In this document: positions 61,101 through 64,000 of the stretch, one piece after another | Numbering within the stretch: position 1 is the stretch's first letter | Layout of the letters: each line of letters begins with the position of its first letter | Assembly: GCF_963576545.1 (NCBI RefSeq) | Contig: NC_083648.1 | Location: forward strand, 27,533,873 to 27,597,872 | Length of the DNA stretch: 64,000 nt | Direction of reading: 5' to 3' | Source: Limanda limanda | Lineage: Eukaryota; Chordata; Actinopteri; Pleuronectiformes; Pleuronectidae | Made by a program: the position numbers and the translations under genes | The notes under the pieces: model-generated | The model's database searches: none | Told to the model about the DNA's origin: nothing | What the model saw: the letters and a program-made list of their open reading frames with translations, nothing else

Positions 61101-62337
61101 TCCTTGAGCTTCTCCGACTTTCGGAAGGGTTAGGATTAGGGTTAGAGATGAAAGCACATAGGAGAAAGAGATATTCTTGAATAACTTTTTTTGTGAAGGT
61201 CGGAGAGACTTAGAAAGTGGTTGCATCTGGACTAATTTGGGTCCTGCGGATCGATTGGTACCATCCCCGAGCTTGTACGACCTTCGAAAGAGGTCGACCG
61301 ACGAAATTCCCCCAAATCTGAGGAGATATTCTTGAATAACTTTTTTTTTGAAGGTCGGAGAGACTTGCAAGTAGGCTCTACCCCCACTAAATGGGGTAGC
61401 GCGCATCGATCGGTACCATCCTTGAGCTTCTCCGACTTTCGGAAGGGTTAGGGTTAGGGTTAGGGATGAAAGCACATAGGAGAAAGAGATATTCTTGAAT
61501 AACTTTTTTTGTGAAGGTCGGAGAGACTTGCAAGTAGGCTCTACCCCCACTAAATGGGGTAGCGCGCATCGATCGGTACCATCCTTGAGCTTCTCCGACT
61601 TTCGGAAGGGTTAGGGTTAGGGTTAGGGATGAAAGCACATAGGAGAAAGAGATATTCTTGAATAACTTTTTTTGTGAAGGTCGGAGAGACTTGCAAGTAG
61701 GCTCTACCCCCACTAAATGGGGTAGCGCGCATCGATCGGTACTATCCTTGAGCTTCTACGACTTTCGGAAGGGTTAGGGTTAGGGTTAGGGATGAAAGCA
61801 CATAGGAGAAAGAGATATTCTTGAATAACTTTTTTTGTGAAGGTCGGAGAGACTTGCAAGTAGGCTCTACCCCCACTAAATGGGGTAGCGCGCATCGATC
61901 AGTACCATCCTTGAGCTTCTCCGACTTTCGGAAGGGTTAGGGTGAGGGTTAGGGATGAAAGCACATAGGAGAAAGAGATATTCTTGAATAACTTTTTTTG
62001 TGAAGGTCGGAGAGACTTGGAAAGTGGTTGCATCTGGACTAATTTGGGTCCTGCGGATCGATTGGTACCATCCCCGAGCTTGTACGACCTTCGGAAGAGG
62101 TCGACCGACGAAATTCCCCCAAATCTGAGGAGATATTCTTGAATAACTTTTTTTGTGAAGGTCGGAGAGACTTGCAAGTAGGCTCTACCCCCACTAAATG
62201 GGGTAGCGCGCATCGATCGGTACCATCCTTGAGCTTCTCCGACTTTCGGAAGGGTTAGGGTGAGGGTTAGGGATGAAAGCACATAGGAGAAAGAGATATT
62301 CTTGAATAACTTTTTTTTTGAAGGTCGGAGAGACTTG

Positions 62338-62494
62338 CAAGTAGGCTCTACCCCCACTAAATGGGGTAGCGCGCATCGATCGGTACCATCCTTGAGCTTC
62401 TCCGACTTTCGGAAGGGTTAGGGTTAGGGATGAAAGCACATAGGAGAAAGAGATATTCTTGAATAACTTTTTTTGTGAAGGTCGGAGAGACTTG
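62338..62494 (+). repeat. 157-bp A monomer (two TTAGGG)
   Basis: Its partner at 47640 has three hexamers, so the loss is private to the right-edge copy. Confidence 0.9.
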
Positions 62495-63309
62495 CAAGTA
62501 GGCTCTACCCCCACTAAATGGGGTAGCGCGCATCGATCGGTACCATCCTTGAGCTTCTCCGACTTTCGGAAGGGTTAGGGTTAGGGTTAGGGATGAAAGC
62601 ACATAGGAGAAAGAGATATTCTTGAATAACTTTTTTTGTGAAGGTCGGAGAGACTTGCAAGTAGGCTCTACCCCCACTAAATGGGGTAGCGCGCATCGAT
62701 CGGTACCATCCTTGAGCTTCTCCGACTTTCGGAAGGGTTAGGGTTAGGGTTAGGGATGAAAGCACATAGGAGAAAGAGATATTCTTGAATAACTTTTTTT
62801 GTGAAGGTCGGAGAGACTTGCAAGTAGGCTCTACCCCCACTAAATGGGGTAGCGCACATCGATCGGTACCATCCTTGAGCTTCTCCGACTTTCGGAAGGG
62901 TTAGGGTTAGGGTTAGGGATGAAAGCACATAGGAGAAAGAGATATTCTTGAATAACTTTTTTTGTGAAGGTCGGAGAGACTTGCAAGTAGGCTCTACCCC
63001 CACTAAATGGGGTAGCGCGCATCGATCGGTACCATCCTTGAGCTTCTCCGACTTTCGGAAGGGTTAGGGTTAGGGTTAGGGATGAAAGCACATAGGAGAA
63101 AGAGATATTCTTGAATAACTTTTTTTGTGAAGGTCGGAGAGACTTGCAAGTAGGCTCTACCCCCACTAAATGGGGTAGCGCGCATCGATCGGTACCATCC
63201 TTGAGCTTCTCCGACTTTCGGAAGGGTTAGGGTTAGGGTTAGGGATGAAAGCACATAGGAGAAAGAGATATTCTTGAATAACTTTTTTTGTGAAGGTCGG
63301 AGAGACTTG

Positions 63310-63478
63310 CAAGTAGGCTCTACCCCCACTAAATGGGGTAGCGCGCATCGATCGGTACCATCCTTGAGCTTCTCCGACTTTCGGAAGGGTTAGGGTTAGG
63401 GTTAGGGTTAGGGATGAAAGCACATAGGAGAAAGAGATATTCTTGAATAACTTTTTTTGTGAAGGTCGGAGAGACTTG
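63310..63478 (+). repeat. 169-bp A monomer (four TTAGGG)
   Basis: Copy of the unit at 48618 at an offset of 14,692 bp, so the hexamer gain happened once before the segment was duplicated. Confidence 0.92.
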
Positions 63479-64000
63479 CAAGTAGGCTCTACCCCCACTA
63501 AATGGGGTAGCGCGCATCGATCGGTACTATCCTTGAGCTTCTACGACTTTCGGAAGGGTTAGGGTTAGGGTTAGGGATGAAAGCACATAGGAGAAAGAGA
63601 TATTCTTGAATAACTTTTTTTGTGAAGGTCGGAGAGACTTGCAAGTAGGCTCTACCCCCACTAAATGGGGTAGCGCGCATCGATCGGTACTATCCTTGAG
63701 CTTCTACGACTTTCGGAAGGGTTAGGGTTAGGGTTAGGGATGAAAGCACATAGGAGAAAGAGATATTCTTGAATAACTTTTTTTGTGAAGGTCGGAGAGA
63801 CTTGGAAAGTGGTTGCATCTGGACTAATTTGGGTCCTGCGGATCGATTGGTACCATCCCCGAGCTTGTACGACCTTCGGAAGAGGTCGACCGACGAAATT
63901 CCCCCAAATCTGAGGAGATATTCTTGAATAACTTTTTTTGTGAAGGTCGGAGAGACTTGCAAGTAGGCTCTACCCCCACTAAATGTGGTAGCGCGCATCG

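Larger units (their letters stand above)
1..64000 (+). repeat. Two-monomer (A/B) satellite array with embedded TTAGGG tracts
   Basis: Seen: the complete window tiles into A units (163 bp) and B units (155 bp), all in one orientation, with no unassigned base between units. Counts are 316 full A, 80 full B and a partial A at each edge; the summed lengths match the window exactly. B is never next to another B; the number of A units between successive B units ranges from 1 to 19. A and B are colinear over the first 77 bp (diverged) and identical over the last 45 bp. They differ in a central block of 41 bp in A, which holds the telomeric tract, and 33 bp in B. Known: satellites with monomers of about 150-180 bp and telomere-like inserts occur in subtelomeric and pericentromeric heterochromatin of eukaryotes. 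Inferred: a subtelomeric array in a TTAGGG-telomere organism. The window contains neither array end nor a long pure telomere run, so location is unproven. Confidence 0.97.
57657..64000 (+). repeat. Rearranged copy of the 42158-49308 segment, running off the right edge
   Basis: B units start at 58792, 59273, 60732, 61213, 62020 and 63805. Unit order and private variants follow 42158-49308 at an offset of 15,499 bp, dropping to 15,181 bp after loss of one A+B dimer (318 bp) and to 14,692 bp after loss of three A units (489 bp). Near 61694-62337 one A is gained and one lost. Markers are GGGATAGCACGC near 58327, GGCTTTACCC near 58473, CTTTTGGAAGG near 59659, and the 169-bp A at 63310 matching 48618. 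The copy continues beyond the window; the last 41 bases are a partial A. Confidence 0.86.

Noticed and set aside
1..64000. CRISPR array
   Set aside because: Regular repeats, but there are no unique spacers: the whole unit repeats, and the unit length is far above a CRISPR repeat-spacer period.
1..64000. Tandem rRNA, tRNA or 5S genes
   Set aside because: No cloverleaf, 5S internal promoter or rRNA-like conserved sequence is recognisable in either monomer.
1..64000. Naming the organism from the TTAGGG repeat
   Set aside because: TTAGGG telomeres are shared by vertebrates, many other animals, fungi and several protists; nothing else in the window is diagnostic.

Overview
The whole 64-kb window is one uninterrupted head-to-tail satellite DNA array. 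I see no gene, RNA gene, mobile element or unique sequence. Reading it unit by unit, every base falls into two related monomers. A is 163 bp and carries an in-built telomeric tract, GGG(TTAGGG)3. B is 155 bp, is a diverged relative of A, and lacks that tract. Phasing A at CAAGTAGGCTC and B at GAAAGTGG, I count 316 complete A units (298 of 163 bp, 16 of 157 bp with two TTAGGG, 2 of 169 bp with four), 80 B units (one of 154 bp) and a partial A at each end. These lengths add up exactly to the window. All units point the same way.

The perfect TTAGGG hexamers, the monomer lengths near nucleosome size and the nested higher-order repeats indicate a eukaryote with TTAGGG-type telomeres (many animals, fungi and protists; not the common plant TTTAGGG type). 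I cannot name the organism. A subtelomeric location is the best guess. If it is one, the G-rich strand on + would place the chromosome end to the right. A pericentromeric or other heterochromatic satellite is the main alternative. CpG is not strongly depleted (7 per A unit against about 8.7 expected from base composition).

Layout: 182-13208 and 13209-26229 are two nearly identical copies of a 13.0-kb higher-order repeat (59 A + 22 B each), B-rich and built from AB (318 bp), AAB (481 bp) and AAAAB (807 bp) modules. 26230-32473 holds a 4,355-bp-offset duplication in which the second copy lost one AAB module. 32474-36993 is a 2.25-kb tandem pair. 38602-44735 is a 3,067-bp tandem pair. 49268-52486 is a pair with 1,931-bp offset. 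53942-57656 is a pair with an offset of about 1.78 kb. 57657 to the right edge is a rearranged copy of about 42158-49308, 14.7-15.5 kb away. B units thin out and A runs lengthen (up to 19 A in a row) to the right.

Many minus-strand open frames (up to 320 codons) cross the array. They are frame shadows of the satellite: the monomer is not a multiple of three, most apparent starts are GTG, and the peptides are translations of CCCTAA and its flanks in different frames. I annotate none as genes. The most interesting content is the array's own architecture: a telomere-seeded satellite with position-specific A subtypes on either side of each B, a conserved 45-bp core shared by A and B, hairpin and inverted-repeat elements, quantal hexamer variation that may toggle G-quadruplex potential, and several layers of recent duplication.
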